Assembly: GCA_964036045.1 (NCBI GenBank)
Contig: OZ038381.1
Coordinates: 125,991,708-126,055,707, forward strand
DNA from: Eutreptiella sp. 'Long Island Sound 2002'
Taxonomy: Eukaryota; Euglenozoa; Euglenophyceae; Eutreptiales; Eutreptiaceae
Length of the DNA stretch: 64,000 nucleotides
Reading direction: 5' to 3'
The position numbers and the translations under genes are program-made. The first letter of the stretch is position 1, and every line of letters begins with the position of its first letter. Under the pieces are notes generated by a model that had not been told where the DNA came from, ran no database searches, and saw nothing but the letters and a program-made list of their open reading frames with translations. This document shows, piece after piece, positions 40,131-51,604 of this stretch.

Positions 40131-41702
40131 GTGTTCAAACGGAAAGTCATGCCGTTTGGGTTGAGGAACACTCCGGCAACGTTCCAGGAGCTCATGAACC
40201 AGGTCGTGGCCCGTATGAAGCTGAAACCTACGGTGCAAGCACTGCTGAAAAAGGGGGCTGTCATTGAGGTCTATATAGACGATGTCTTATTTGGGACCGA
40301 TGACCCTGCTGGTCGCTTACTTTTGGTGGAAGAGTTTTTGCGCACTTGTGAGGAATGCAATACCCGCGTGAAGGTGGAAAAATGTGAGCTCATGCAGGAG
40401 GAAATTGAATATTTGGGTTTTCAAGTTGGTTGGAGAGGGTGGACACCTGTGAATGATAAAGTTGCCCGAATTTCGAAGGGGACCATCCGCGATGACAAGA
40501 CCCGTGGCGGCAAAGACATCAGAGCTTTCCTCGGATCCTGTAATTTTTACAGGAGACACATTCGGACTTTCACGTACAGCAGCCACCTTCTCACAGACTT
40601 GACCAGGAAGACTGTACCTTGGACGTGGACTCCAGAGCATGAAGCTCAGTTTCAGGAAATCAAGGATAAACTGATTTCTTTGAGGTTGTTGGGCACACCT
40701 GCACCTGACGGTGAGTTCGTGGTCATCACTGATGCGTATCTGGTTGGAGGCGGTGGGATTCTTCTGCAGTGGCAACGAACTCCATGAACAGCTGCAAAAA
40801 GAATAGCGGATGAATTGCGGACATTCGGAGTCAATCGTGACGGGTCAATTAAACACAACTATGAGCCGCAGGAATTTCATTTCGTACCCATTGGTCACTG
40901 GAACCTGAAATGGTCCTTGACCCGGGGAAAGTACAGCACGTATGAGCGTGAACTGCTCTCAGGAACTTTGCTTATTTCTGGACAAAGCCGACTGTTTGGC
41001 AGCAATTCCGTTGTGTGGTTATATGATCAGGATACCACGGAGATGTTTCTCAAGGGAGCGCCTCCTGAAAACCGAACGCTCAGGCGTTGGTGGACTTTTC
41101 TCGCGCAGCTGAAGCTCAATATCTACAGGGTACCGGGTCTGGAAAATTAGTTATGTGTTTGTCTATCCCGTGAGACTTTTGATGAGAAAATTTCTGTATG
41201 CTGCGAGTCTCTCTCTCGAGAGGTTTTTCAGAGGATGGATATCCATTTGGACCTCACCATGAGCGAGGCTGAATTGCTCAGTTCTCTACGGAAGTCTGAC
41301 TATTTGGAGGAGTATGGAGATAGTTTGAAGGCCCTTGGTGATGGATCCTATGCACTGGTTGACAAGGAGCTATGGCCGTTATCTTCAAGTCAAATTTTGC
41401 GGAAAGAAGTACAAACTTGCATACCCAAGAAGGCGTTGTGCGCAGCTTTGCAGTGGACTCACGATGTCGTCGGTCATCCTGAACCGGACTGCTGGATCTG
41501 GGCCTTCGAGAAGATGTTCCACACTGGCGTACCTGACACAGAGTTGACACAGAAAATCGAGGAGATGCACAAGACATACAAGGAATGCATCACAAGCAAG
41601 CGGAACCGACCCAGCGACCGGGGCTTACTTGGTGTCTCGCCACTTCCACACATGCTCAATGCACTGCTGAATGTGGACTTCATTGACAGACCCAAGTGTT
41701 AA
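40131..41702 (+). pseudogene. Element C RT palm, RNase H and integrase zinc finger
   Basis: One frame broken by TGA (40785), TAG (41148) and TAA (41700). RT palm: KRKVMPFGLRNTPATFQEL and an intact VYIDDVLFG (YXDD). Connection: GYLGFQVGW-type and FLGSCNFYRRHIRTFTYSS. RNase H: VVITDAYLVGGGG, YSTYERELLSG and VVWLYDQDTTEMF. The zinc finger LQWTHDVVGHPEPD pairs with KECITSKR, in which the second Cys appears lost. The RT active site is conserved here, in contrast to A2. Confidence 0.8.
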
Positions 41703-42633
41703 AAATACGACTATGCCTTGATGATTGTGGACGCTCTGAGCGCTTTCTGTCAAGTTGTACCGGGCAAAAAGACTATTGATGGAGAAAGCGTGCTGAAGCT
41801 CATCAAACACCATTGGATTCTTTTCTATGGCCAACCTGTTTGCATCCACAGTGACAAGGCTATTCGCTTCAAGGGAGACTATGGCTGGTACCGCAACGTA
41901 TTTGCCGCAATAGGCGTGGAAGTTTCTTTCTCACAACCTTACCGCCCTCAATCAAACAAACTATGCGAGCGTATTAATGATGAGTACCAAAAAGAGCTCC
42001 GTATCCTGAGGCAGAGTATTAAAACCAGCGTTGGGTCAAGTTGAATGACTACGTGGTCATATGTATGAACCACAAGCAGAGAGGAAAATCTGGCTATTCT
42101 CGAGGAGACGTTTTCCATGGGAGGCCTACACTACGTTTGGACCTACCCTTTCCACATGAAGGGAACGTTCAAGTGCAAGACTGGGTCAAAGAACAAAACA
42201 AAATTCCCCAAGTTGTGCAAGCCCACTTCAGGAAAGGAAGAGCGAGTCGGTTTGAGCGCGTCAATAGAAGGAGGAAACCTGCAGTTTTCAGCGTTGGCGA
42301 CTACGTGCTGATGATAGAAAGAGGTCCAAGCAATTGGAGGTACCTAAGGGTGCCGCGAAGGATGTTATGTGGTATGGTCCTTACCTTGTTACTGGAGTCA
42401 GCAGTGGCGGTATTACGGCGCGTTGTAGTCCTACTTTGGGTGCTGAAGTACTTCTTGCCTTTGAGTTCGTGAAGCGCTTCCCATTTCAGCTGGTGGATGA
42501 CTGTTGCGAAGACGCAATCGAAGAAGGAGACACAGACATGCTGAATGACGATGAGCGAGCAGTGTCCGCTCATGAACAGGACATCATGCCGAATGAGCAG
42601 GATATACCATTCTACAATCAGACTGAGATGTAG
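41703..42633 (+). pseudogene. Element C integrase core and C-terminal part
   Basis: Asp 1 is in NVDFIDRPK just before the TAA at 41700. The core continues DYALMIVDALSAFCQVVPG, with CIHSDKAIRFKGDYGWY (Asp 2) and PQSNKLCERINDEYQ (Glu). A TGA at 42042 and a frame change near 42340 break it. SH3-like part: FSVGDYVLMIERGPSN and YGPYLVTGVSSGGITARCSP. The D,D,E residues are all present although the frame is not continuous. Confidence 0.78.
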
Positions 42634-43026
42634 AGAACTGGAGCTTGTGACGTCGAACAGATCCTGAGAGGGCAATATAGGCAAGGCTGGCGCTTTTTGA
42701 CGCAGCGGGAAGGCTATGGCAGAAGCGAGAGCACTTGGGAACAAGTTCGTGGATTCGTGCATGATGATGGAAAGGTGAATCATGTTTTCGTGGATTACTG
42801 TTTGGCACACGTACCTCACTTTGACACAGCGCTAAGGCAGGCTCAGCGGATCAACAGCAGTTTGAAGAAGAGGTCCAGCGCAGAGGAACCAAACGAAGAC
42901 ACTGCCACAGACAACAAGGAACAAGAAGAGGTTAGTTCTAAGAAGGTTTCACAGCAGCGCGGAGGCAAACGGCAATGTACAGAAGAACCTACAGTTGGCG
43001 GTATGGCAGAGGACTGGTTACCCTGA
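42634..43026 (+). pseudogene. Element C chromodomain
   Basis: QYRQGWRFLTQREGYGRSES, then TWEQVRGFVHDDGK and VFVDYCLAHVPHFD, followed by a charged K/E/Q tail ending DWLP at a TGA. Homologous to the A2 chromodomain. The same stop is kept in the second copy (48390-48392), so it is likely the natural pol end. Confidence 0.72.
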
Positions 43027-44397
43027 TTAAGTTCCAAGAGACTGAGGAGGAGAGAGTACCTTGAAGTTTGTGTTCATGCCCTTGTGCTTCCGCTGGCGTA
43101 CCAAGTTGAAAACCTGCAGAACTTCACTTCATTCTGCAAGGCAATCATTGAAGTTCAGAAAGTACTCAGAAAAGCACAGTATAAGGCATGGAAAGTCTTC
43201 CACACCTTATCTGGTCCCTATCGGTCCACGTGGATATTTCAAACGGACTGCCAGCTTTCTGCGCTCTGAGCCGCTCGCGTCGACAGCAAGTTCAGCAAAA
43301 CAATGTGGAGACCAGAAAGAAGGGAGTTTGAAGAAGTTTCAGGGTCAAATATTGAACAGTTTTAAAAGGCGAAAATGACTGGTATAGCAGCAATTTCTGC
43401 AGTTACTACAAGTTCTGGGGGCAGTTGAGTTGGAGGGAGCCAAGTATCAAGGAACCTGGGGTTATTGAGGTTCCCAAAATCTTTTGATTAATTCATGGTT
43501 GGAAGGTACTTTGAATATTCCTTGGTCCTGGTTTCACTTCGCAGCACCTATGGTCAACTTGAAGCCAAGTTTTAGTAACTACAAGTTGAGTGCGGGGGTT
43601 TTGGAGGGAGTTATTCCCAGGGCACAAACCTGAACTGAACCAGTGGTCTACATGTTGAGGTGAACACGTAAAGCAACGCGTTAGACGTCTGGACGTGCCG
43701 TTGTACACGTGCGGCGACGAGCTGAGTCCTCATGCCCTGGCATTTGTGTTATGACAGGGTGATTCATGTGGCTGGATTGGGGCGTCCTGGTACATTTATG
43801 ATGTGGGATTCGTAGCCCAAGTTCATATGCTGGAGTTTCATGGCTGCAAGTGCAGGCCCCCACCGACACTTACGACCACATGTCAGCTGAGGTACTGGCC
43901 TGATATCTAGGGTGCCTACTTCACTGTTTACGTGGCTCAATTGCTGTGTTCACATGCCTAGGTTGAAGAAAAGGTTTCTGGTTTGCTCTCACTTGTGTTT
44001 GTTCCTTGTATATGCTTTTGAAAGCCTTGCTGATTTTCCACAACTCAAAATCAAGTCCACACAGAGGTAACGTAGAGCAAGTCCAGGCACCGGATCAATC
44101 AAATCAGGATAAGTCCTTCCACAATCAAAACATGTGTAACAAAGAGGGGCTGCAGACAGACAAATGTAGATCTCAATACAAAGCTCCAAAGGTTTATACA
44201 CAAAATGGCTGATTTTATGTGAAAGCTGGCATGACTCAGGCCTCCAGGATAGCACTAAGCACCTTATGTGCACTCTTTTGGATGAAGTGGAGTTGGTTAG
44301 GAATCTGGGGCATAGGAGTTAGGCCAGACACAGGATATGGCCTGGCCAAGTAACTGAATTCAGAAACAGTTACAAAGTAGACCCACAATAAGTGGTA
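43027..44397 (+). other. Element C 3' region
   Basis: Non-coding or decayed. A 105-codon frame (43061-43378) is open in both copies but differs mostly at the amino-acid level, so I do not call it a gene. No LTR end was found. Confidence 0.4.
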
Positions 44398-44964
44398 CAG
44401 GTAGGTAGGTATCTTCGGGAGCTCGGGATGCCTCCTTTGACATTGCAGGAAGAAGGTCTTACCAAGGGGACGTCCTGTCCCTCCCACTGCCCTATGTCAG
44501 GTGCCTCTTGAGCCGCTCCCGCATGTGCTTGGGAAGGCATTGTCGCGGCCACCCGGTCCATGTGTCCCAGGTGGGAGGGTGTCCCCACATGTGTCCATGG
44601 GTAGGGCCACATGCCCCCTCCTTTGGGCGGCAGCTCTGGGGGCTGCCCAGCTGTGTGGAGTATCTCTCACCACAAGGGGTATTGCTCCCGCTAGTCTACG
44701 GTACGACCGCCTCACCCTTGTGGCTTGAGTTGCGGGGCCACTCTGCTTGGCAGGCGACCCCCTCCTGGACTGTGTACCGGCTCGCCTGTCAACGGTTGCT
44801 TCCATGGCTCCGGCTGACGTTTGCCATGGTCCCCGATGCAGCCTGGCCGGGCTCGGACCAGAGGCCTTGGAGTACCGCTCCTGCCACTGGCCCGGTGGGT
44901 CGGCTGGGTCGCCCCAGTGCGTCCGACCCATGGGGTGTTGGTTCTTTCCTGTCCCTCGGCCGCC

Positions 44965-45700
44965 CTACGTGTGTGCAGTGTCCTGGGCCGCTTGGCTCCT
45001 GTTCACCGATGTGCCCGCGCGGTTTGTTGTGTTGTGTCTGCGGCGTCCTAGGCCACTTGGCTCCTGTTCACTGGTGTGCTTGCTCGGTGTGTTGTGTTGC
45101 GTTTGCGGTGTCCTGGGCCACTTGGCTCCCGTCCACCGGTGCGCCCGCTGGGTGTGTTGTGTTGCGTGTGCGGTGTCCGGGGCCACTGGGCTCCTGTTCA
45201 TGGGTGCGCCCGCTCGGTGTGTTGCTTTGCGTGCGCGGTGTCCTGGGTCACTTGGCTCCTGTTCACCAGTGTGCCCGCTCGGTGTGTTGTTTTGTCTGTG
45301 CGGTGTCCTGGGCCACTTGGCTCCTGTTCACCGATGTGCCCGCGCGGTTTGTTGTGTTGCGTCTGCGGTGTCCTGGGCCACTTGGCTCCTGTTCACCGGT
45401 GTGCCCGCTCGGTGTGTTGTGTTGCGTGTGTGGCGTCCTGGGCCCCTTAGCCCCCGCTCACCGGTGTGCCAGCCCGGTGTGTTGTGTTGCGTGTGCGGTG
45501 TCCTGGGCCACTTGGCTCCTGTTCACCGGTGCGCTCGCTTGGTGTGTTGCTTTGCATGTGCGGTGTCCCGGGCCTCTTGGCTCTTGTTCAGCGGTGTGCC
45601 AGGCCGTGGTGTCTCGTCCCTTTGTTGCCCTCGGTGCACGCGCGTGTGCGGTGTCCTGGCCCTCGTGGCGCCCGTTCACCGGTGTATGCGCTGTGTGCGG
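44965..45700. repeat. 63-bp minisatellite, 11 units
   Basis: Core GCGGTGTCCTGGGCCACTTG plus CTCCTGTTCACCGGTGTGCC and CGCTCGGTGTGTTGTGTT. The same site in D2 (51285-51480) has three units. Confidence 0.85.
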
Positions 45701-46271
45701 TGTGCGTGTGCCATTGGTGGTTGTGGCCCTCTTCCCCCCCCCCTAATTTTCGTTTTTTTTGATGGAAAAAAAAAGGAAAGAAAAACAGGGGCGCGCATAC
45801 ACTGCAGGTACAGGCACGGGCAGCTCGTGCTGCGGTGCAATAGTGTTGTGTCCTCTGGCGTGTGTCGTCGATGCTGTGGCGGCGGTCGCGCCCCAGGGGT
45901 GCGGCCCGCGCGTCCTGATGTACACGGGTATGGGCCAGGGTGGGTTTGATTGGGTGTCTCTTTGCTTCTGGAGCTGACCGGTTAGGCAGCTGTGTGGGCT
46001 GTGGGTGTGGGCTGTGGCTACGATGTTCCCTCGGCAGTCCTGGTTAGGAGTCAAGGGTTAGCGGTTTTGAGGTGTTGCTCGGGTTTGATTTGTGGTTGGG
46101 TTTTGGCTCGGTTAGGCAGTTGCGACGGTAGCGGGCCTGGGTTCGGTGCCTGTGGGCGTAGTGGTGCCCGTTGTCGTGTGCGTTGGCGTCCTTCGGCGTC
46201 CGGTTCGTTTGGTGACTTCTGGGCGGGGCCTGGCGTTGCGCCCCGTGGTGGTGGTTTGCCGGGCAACGGGG

Positions 46272-47654
46272 TTAGGTGGCGGCGCTGCTGGCCGGGGGGT
46301 CAGGCGCGTTGTGTTGTGTGGCGCGCAGGGCTCCTGGGGTGCTGTGGGTGCCGCCGGTGTCGGTGCGCCGACGCTTGTGGGGTGGTGAGGGGGTGTGCGT
46401 GTGCGGGGCTGGGCTTTGGGTGATGTCCCACAGGCGGATGTTGTCTCGCTGTGTCTCCTGGAGGGTCTCCCGCAGGCGCCTGAGGACATGCGGGTGGTCC
46501 TGGGGTGCAGGGAGGTTGCGGGGGCGGACTCCCAGGGGGTGGAGCGCATTGGCCAGCATGGCTTCCCATGCGGCCCGCGGCATCCAGCCCCCCGCCGGCC
46601 GGAGGCGGCAGTTCTCCACCGACCCCTTGCGGGGCCGCTGGACCAGGCCCTCGAGGGAGGGCTCTCCCCGGGCCCACTTTCGCAGCTCCCAGAGCTGCGT
46701 GTGGGTCCAGCGCTGCCACCACTGTTCCTCGGCGGGGCCGCGCTCTTGGGCGGAGGAGTGGGCGTGGGTGGGTGTGACGGGGTCGTGGGGACCGGTGGCG
46801 GTGGCGGGCCCGGGGGATTCCTCGTAGTCCTGTACGGTGGGGGTGCGCGGGGAGTGGGGGCGCGAGCGGATGTGGACCCGCGGGTGTGCACGCACGGTCT
46901 CCGCCTCGGGGTCGGGTGGAGACTCGCGGCGGCGGCGGTAGCGGGGCATGCGCTGTATGTGGGCTGTCATCGAGGGTTGGTAGGGGGGCGGGGACGCTGC
47001 TGGCGGACCCTGGCGTCGTTCTGGCCTGGTTGGGAGCGGTCCATGGGCCTGGGGTGCGGGCTTTGAGAGGTCACGGGACGGGGTGCATCGTGCTTCGGCC
47101 GCGGCGCGCTCCGCTATGAAGGTGGTGGTGGCGGCGTCGGTGACGGTGGGGGGGCGCCGTGCTGGGCGCTGCTGCCTCCGGGCCTGGGACGGCTGGGGCC
47201 CAATGTCATAGAGGAAGTCCTCGGGGGGTCGGGCTCGCGCTGCCGTCGTGGCGCCAGGTTTGGACTTGGGTTTGGGCTTGGCTGCGGGTTGCGTTCGTGG
47301 CGCGCTGACCGGTGTGAGTGGCTGTTTGGCGGCCGTCTTGGGTTTCGGCTGGGTGGCGGTTGTGGGCCTCGTCGGGGCGTGGGCCTTGGCGGCGGCGGGG
47401 TTGCTCGCGGTGGGGGCGGGCTTGGGGGCCCGTTTGGGAGGTGTCCCCCGCGGGCTGGGGGGTGGAGTGCTGGATGAGGACGTGGTGGTGGTGGTGGATG
47501 AGGTGGTCGTGGTGGTGGAGGTTGTGGAGTCGGAGGCGGAGAAGAGAGCTGTGGGAGACGGCGGAGGGCCCTGGGCTTCGGGGGCGGGCGTAGGATGCTG
47601 GGTCCTGCAAGTAGCGAGAAAGAGGGTGCGGGTTCGGGCACCGGGCGTGTGCAC
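46272..47654 (-). CDS. Proline/arginine-rich 460-aa ORF of D1, unknown function
   Basis: ATG at 47654. The N-terminal half is low complexity (P, T, S, A, K; runs such as TTSSTTTTTSSSS). A more globular core lies around residues 300-410: EEQWWQRWTHTQLWELRKWA, then GLVQRPRKGSVENCRL, AAWEAMLANALHPLGV and LRRLRETLQETQRDNIRLWD. The basic C-terminus is HKRRRTDTG. The core is repeated almost residue for residue in D2, although the D2 frame is broken, suggesting past selection on this frame. I recognise no family. An ORF1-like nucleic-acid-binding protein is possible. The opposite-strand frames look like shadows. Confidence 0.4.
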   Translation of the reverse strand: MHTPGARTRTLFLATCRTQHPTPAPEAQGPPPSPTALFSASDSTTSTTTTTSSTTTTTSSSSTPPPSPRGTPPKRAPKPAPTASNPAAAKAHAPTRPTTATQPKPKTAAKQPLTPVSAPRTQPAAKPKPKSKPGATTAARARPPEDFLYDIGPQPSQARRQQRPARRPPTVTDAATTTFIAERAAAEARCTPSRDLSKPAPQAHGPLPTRPERRQGPPAASPPPYQPSMTAHIQRMPRYRRRRESPPDPEAETVRAHPRVHIRSRPHSPRTPTVQDYEESPGPATATGPHDPVTPTHAHSSAQERGPAEEQWWQRWTHTQLWELRKWARGEPSLEGLVQRPRKGSVENCRLRPAGGWMPRAAWEAMLANALHPLGVRPRNLPAPQDHPHVLRRLRETLQETQRDNIRLWDITQSPAPHTHTPSPPHKRRRTDTGGTHSTPGALRATQHNAPDPPASSAAT

Positions 47655-47980
47655 GCGTTTTCCCTGGTGACCCGTGCGTGCTGATGCTGGTGTGGCGGCG
47701 TTGTCTCCGCTGCGCAGGCACGTGGGTTACCCGGGGGGTGGCCATATCTGCTCCAGGACGTCCGGGTGTGTTTGCTGGAGGTAGTCGAGGGTGCGGAGGA
47801 AGCATCGCTGGATGCCGGGCATGTCCTCCTCTGTGAGGTGGGGGTAGTTTCGGGTGGTGGTGTCTGGGCCCGGCCACAGCAGCGCCATGAGGCGGGCTGA
47901 CACCATGTATGGGCAGAGCTGTAGGGTGGTGGGGCGTGGGGGGGTGGGTCCCCTGCGGTTCGGGGGGGCCTGCCTCTGCT

Positions 47981-49763
47981 GAGCAGGATATACCATTCTA
48001 CAATCAGACTGAGATGGAGAGAACTGGTCCTGAGAGGGCAATATAGGCAAGGCTGGCGCTTTTTGACGCAGTGGGAAGGCTATGGCAGAAGCGAGAGCAC
48101 TTGGGAACAAGTTCTTGCATTCGTGCATGCTGATGGAAAGCTGAGTCATGTTTTCGTGGATTACTGTTTGGCACACGTACCTCACTTTGACACAGCGCTA
48201 AGGCAGGCTCAGCGGATCAACAGCAGTTTGAAGAAGAGGTCCAGCGCAGAGAGACCAAACGAAGACACTGCCACAGACAACAAGGAACAAGAAGAGGTTA
48301 CTTCTGAGAAGGTTTCACAGCAGCGCGGAGGCAAACGGCAATGTACAGAAGAACCTACAGTTGGCGGTATGGCAGAAGACTGGTTACCCTGATTAAGTTC
48401 CAAGAGACTGAGGAGGAGAGAGTACCTTGAAGTTTGTGTTCATGCCCTTGTGCTTCCACTGGCGTACCGAGTTGAAAACCTGCAGAACTTCACTTCATTC
48501 TGCAAGGCAATCATTGAAGTTCAGAAAATACTCAGAAAAGCACAGTATAAGGCACGGAAAGTCTTCCACACCTTATTTGGTCTCTATCGGTCCACGTGGA
48601 TATTTCGAACGGACTGCCAGCTTTCTGCGCTCTGAGCCGCTCGCGTCGCCAGCAAGGTCAGCAGAACAATGTGGAGACCAGAAAGAAGGGAGTTTGAAGA
48701 AGTTTCAGGGTCAAATATTGAACAGTTTTAAAAGGCGAAAATGACTGGTATAGCAGCAATTTCTGCAGTTACTACAAGTTCTCGGGGCAGTTGAGTTGGA
48801 GGGAGCCAAGTATCAAGGAACCTGGGGTTATTGAGGTTCCCAAAATCTTTTGATTAATTCATGGTTGGAAGGTACTTTGAATATTACTTGGTCCTGGTTT
48901 TACTTCGCAGCACCTATGGTCAACTTGAAGCCAAGTTTTAGTAACTACAAGTTGAGCGCAGGGGCTTTGGAGGGAGTTATTCCCAGGGCACAAACCTGAA
49001 CTGAACCAGTGGTCTACATGTTGAGGTGAACACGTAAAGCAACGCGTTAGGCGTCTGGACGTGCCGTTGTACACGTGCGGCGACGAGCTGAGTCCTCATG
49101 CCCTGGCATTTGTGTTATGACAGGGTGATTCATGTGGCTGGATTGGGGCGTCCTGGTACATTTATGATGTGGGATCTGGAGCCCAAGTTCATATGCTGGA
49201 GTTTCATGGCTGCAAGTGCGGGTGCCCACCGACACTTACGACCACATGACAGCTGAGGTACTGGCCTGATATCTAGGGTGCCTACTTCACTGTTTACATG
49301 GCTCAATTACTGTGTTCACATGCCTAGGTTGAAGAAAAGGTTTCTGGTTTGCTCTCATTTGTGTTTGTTCCTTGTATATGCTTTTGAAAACCTTGCTAAT
49401 TCTCCACAAGTCAAAATCAAGTCCACACAGAGGTAACGTAGAGCAAGTCCAGGCACCGGATCAATCAAATCAGGATAAGTCCTTCCACAATCAAAACATG
49501 TGTAACAAAGAGGGGCTGCAGACAGACAAATGTAGATCTCAATACAAAGCTCCAAAGGTTTATACACAAAAGAGATGATTTTATGTGACAACTGGCATGA
49601 TTCAGGCCTCCAAGATAGCACCAAGCACCTTATGTGCACTCTTTTGGATGAAGTGGAGTAGGTTAGGAATCTGGGGCATAGAAGTTAGGCCAGACACAGG
49701 ATATGGCCTGGCCAAGTAACTGAATTCAGAAACAGTTACAAGGTAGAACCACAATAAGTGGTA
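47981..49763 (+). repeat. Right copy of the 1.8-kb host duplication around D1 (element C 3' end)
   Basis: Starts GAGCAGGATATACC right after D1, includes a second chromodomain end (48063-48392) and continues past the point where the left copy is cut (AGTGGTA|GAATCAATTG). Confidence 0.85.
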
Positions 49764-49960
49764 GAATCAATTGAGTATAGGGGTCTTGAGGTGGGGGACC
49801 ACTAGGCCTAACCTACAAGGCCATAGGCATGAAGTGCCTACTTTATTTTGGTATAACCTCCATGAAGGAAGATGCCTCCGCTCAGTTGGGTGGTAGGGAT
49901 GACCTTCATGGGGGGCTAGGGTTATAACCCTAGTTACTTTGGGAAAGTGTACTTCAAACT
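49764..49960. other. Spacer, no gene
   Basis: Short AT-rich sequence between element C and the SINE-like repeat. Nothing recognised. Confidence 0.3.
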
Positions 49961-50440
49961 TCAAAAGAAAGACAAAAATGATTAAGTTAGTCTCAACATC
50001 AACAAACGGTTTTTTGGGGGGGGCTCAGCCTGCATCAAGTCCCCCAAGGAGGACATGGCAGTAACTTTTGTTTACTCCCCCTGGAGTACTAGTTGATCAA
50101 GCTAGTGGGACCAAGGAAAAAGGCTTACATTTCCCCACAACTACCTCAGAAAATGCATTAAATCAGCCAAAGACACTCTCATCAGTTCATAGAAGCCTAT
50201 CACACTGTAGGTACCCTTGAAAAACAGTGTAATGTACCGTGAATAATTTCCCTTCGATGGGGCATTCCTCAAAAGTCGCCAGCGTGCGGCGAAAGCTTTT
50301 GGCAAAAATCTGGGGGTAGTGGGGTTAGAACCCAGGACTCCCTCCCTAGAGCACGCATGCTTGCCCACTAGGGTACAGTCGAACGCTCTAATGCGGACGG
50401 CGATCACTGTATAAACAGCGTTGTAGTAAACGTCCTGACC
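49961..50440 (-). repeat. SINE-like repeat with tRNA head, copy a
   Basis: Minus-strand start GGTCAGGACGTTTACTAC, tRNA-like head, then body. Matches 55891-56362, both ending at TTCAAAAGAAAG on the plus strand. Confidence 0.7.
50315..50385 (-). other. tRNA-like pol III promoter region
   Basis: A-box-like CCCTAGTGGGCAAGCATG and B-box-like CTGGGTTCTAACCCC at a spacing typical of tRNA-derived SINEs. I do not call it a functional tRNA: no clean acceptor stem. Confidence 0.55.
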
Positions 50441-50702
50441 AAAGGCCAGGCTGGAGCAATACTCCCAATGGAGGGCACAAAACTCCAGGAGCTGAAAAAA
50501 ATAGAAAATGGAACCAACAGGGAGTGAATCCTGTGGTTTAGCGAAAGGGTTAGCGATTTAAGAAGTCAAATCGCTAAAAATTGCCGGAAAGACGTTAGAA
50601 ATCGTCAATCTTAGGCCAAAACCTATAATCGCAGACCAGCGCAACAGGAGCGGACTCCCAGAAAAGATTTGCGCAAGCGTAAACGGCTCCATAAAAAGAA
50701 GG
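50441..50702. other. Spacer before D2
   Basis: AT-rich; has AGCGAAAGGGTTAGCGATTT followed by a near-inverted AAATCGCTAAAA. No gene. Confidence 0.3.
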
Positions 50703-51284
50703 TATGAGGTAGGTAGGTAGGTAGGTATCTTCGGGAGCTCGGGATGCCTCCTTTGACATTGCAGGAAGAAGGCCTTACCAAGGGGACGTCCTGTCCCTCC
50801 CACTGCCCTATGTCAGGTGCCTCTTGAGCCGCTCCCGCATGTGCTTGGGAAGGCATTGTCGCGGCCACTCGGTCCATGTGTCCCAGGTGGGAGGGTGTCC
50901 CCACATGTGTCCATGGGTAGGGCCACATGCCCCCTCCTTTGGGCGGCAGCTCTGGGGGGCTGCCCAGCCGTGTGGAGTATCTCTCACCACAAGGGGTATT
51001 GCTCCCGCTTGTCTACGGTACGACCGCCTCACCCTTGTGGCCTGAGTTGCGGGGCCACTCTGCTTGGCAGGTGACCCCCTCCTGGACTGTGTACCGGCTC
51101 GCCTGTCACCGGTTGCTTCCATGGCTCCGGGTGACGTTTGCCATGGTCCCCGATGCAGCCTGGCCGGGCTCAGACCAGAGGCCTTGGAGTACCGCTCCTG
51201 CCACTGGCCCGGTGGGTCGGCTGGGTCGCCCCAGTGCGTCCGACCCATGGGGTATTGGTTCTTTCCTGTCCCTCGGCCGCCCTA

Positions 51285-51480
51285 CGTGTGTGCAGTGTCC
51301 TGGGCCGCTGGGCTCCTGTTCACCGGTGTGCCCGCGCGGTTTGCTATGGTGCGTCTGCGGTGTCCTGGGCCAGCTGGCTCCTGTTCACCGGTGTGCTCGC
51401 TCGGTGTGTTGTGTTGCATGTGCGGTGTCCTGGGCCACTGGGCTCCTGTTCACCGATGTGCGTGCTGTGTGCGGTGCGCG
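51285..51480. repeat. 63-bp minisatellite, three units
   Basis: Same unit as 44965-45700; copy number 3 instead of 11. Confidence 0.8.
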
Positions 51481-51524
51481 TGTGCCATGGGTGGTTGTGT
51501 CCCTCTTCCTCCCCCCCTAATTTT

Positions 51525-51604
51525 CGTTTTTTTTTTGTTTTTTTTTCTTGTTTTTTTTTTTTTTGGGAAAAAAAAAAAGAAAAAACCAAAAAGAGAAAAA
51601 CAGG
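51525..51604. repeat. T-run/A-run inverted tract
   Basis: About 45 bp of mostly T followed by GGG and about 20 bp of A, next to the minisatellite. The D1 equivalent (45745-45785) is much shorter. Confidence 0.6.

Larger units (their letters stand above)
42595..44397 (+). repeat. Left copy of the 1.8-kb host duplication around D1
   Basis: Matches 47981-49763 at about 97%, starting GAGCAGGATATACC and ending AGTGGTA where the D1 tail starts. The right copy has a deletion of about 21 bp near 48023. Confidence 0.85.
44398..47980 (-). mobile_element. GC-rich insert D1
   Basis: 3.58 kb. Left end (C)AGGTAGGTAGGTATCTTCGGG, the (TACC)n tail of the minus strand. The body aligns with D2 (50703-54377) from the tail to GTGGTGGGGCGTGGGGGGGTGG near its 5' end, and D1 extends about 40 bp further. 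Compared with D2 it has an expanded 63-bp array and lacks about 640 bp. One minus-strand ORF is shared by both copies. No RT motif. Confidence 0.65.

Noticed and set aside
43061-43378. 105-codon gene conserved in both element C 3' copies
   Set aside because: Nearly all differences between copies change amino acids, so there is no sign of protein selection; a second frame is equally open.
44508-45949. 400-codon cysteine-rich frames over the 63-bp repeats
   Set aside because: Minisatellite translation; open in three frames.
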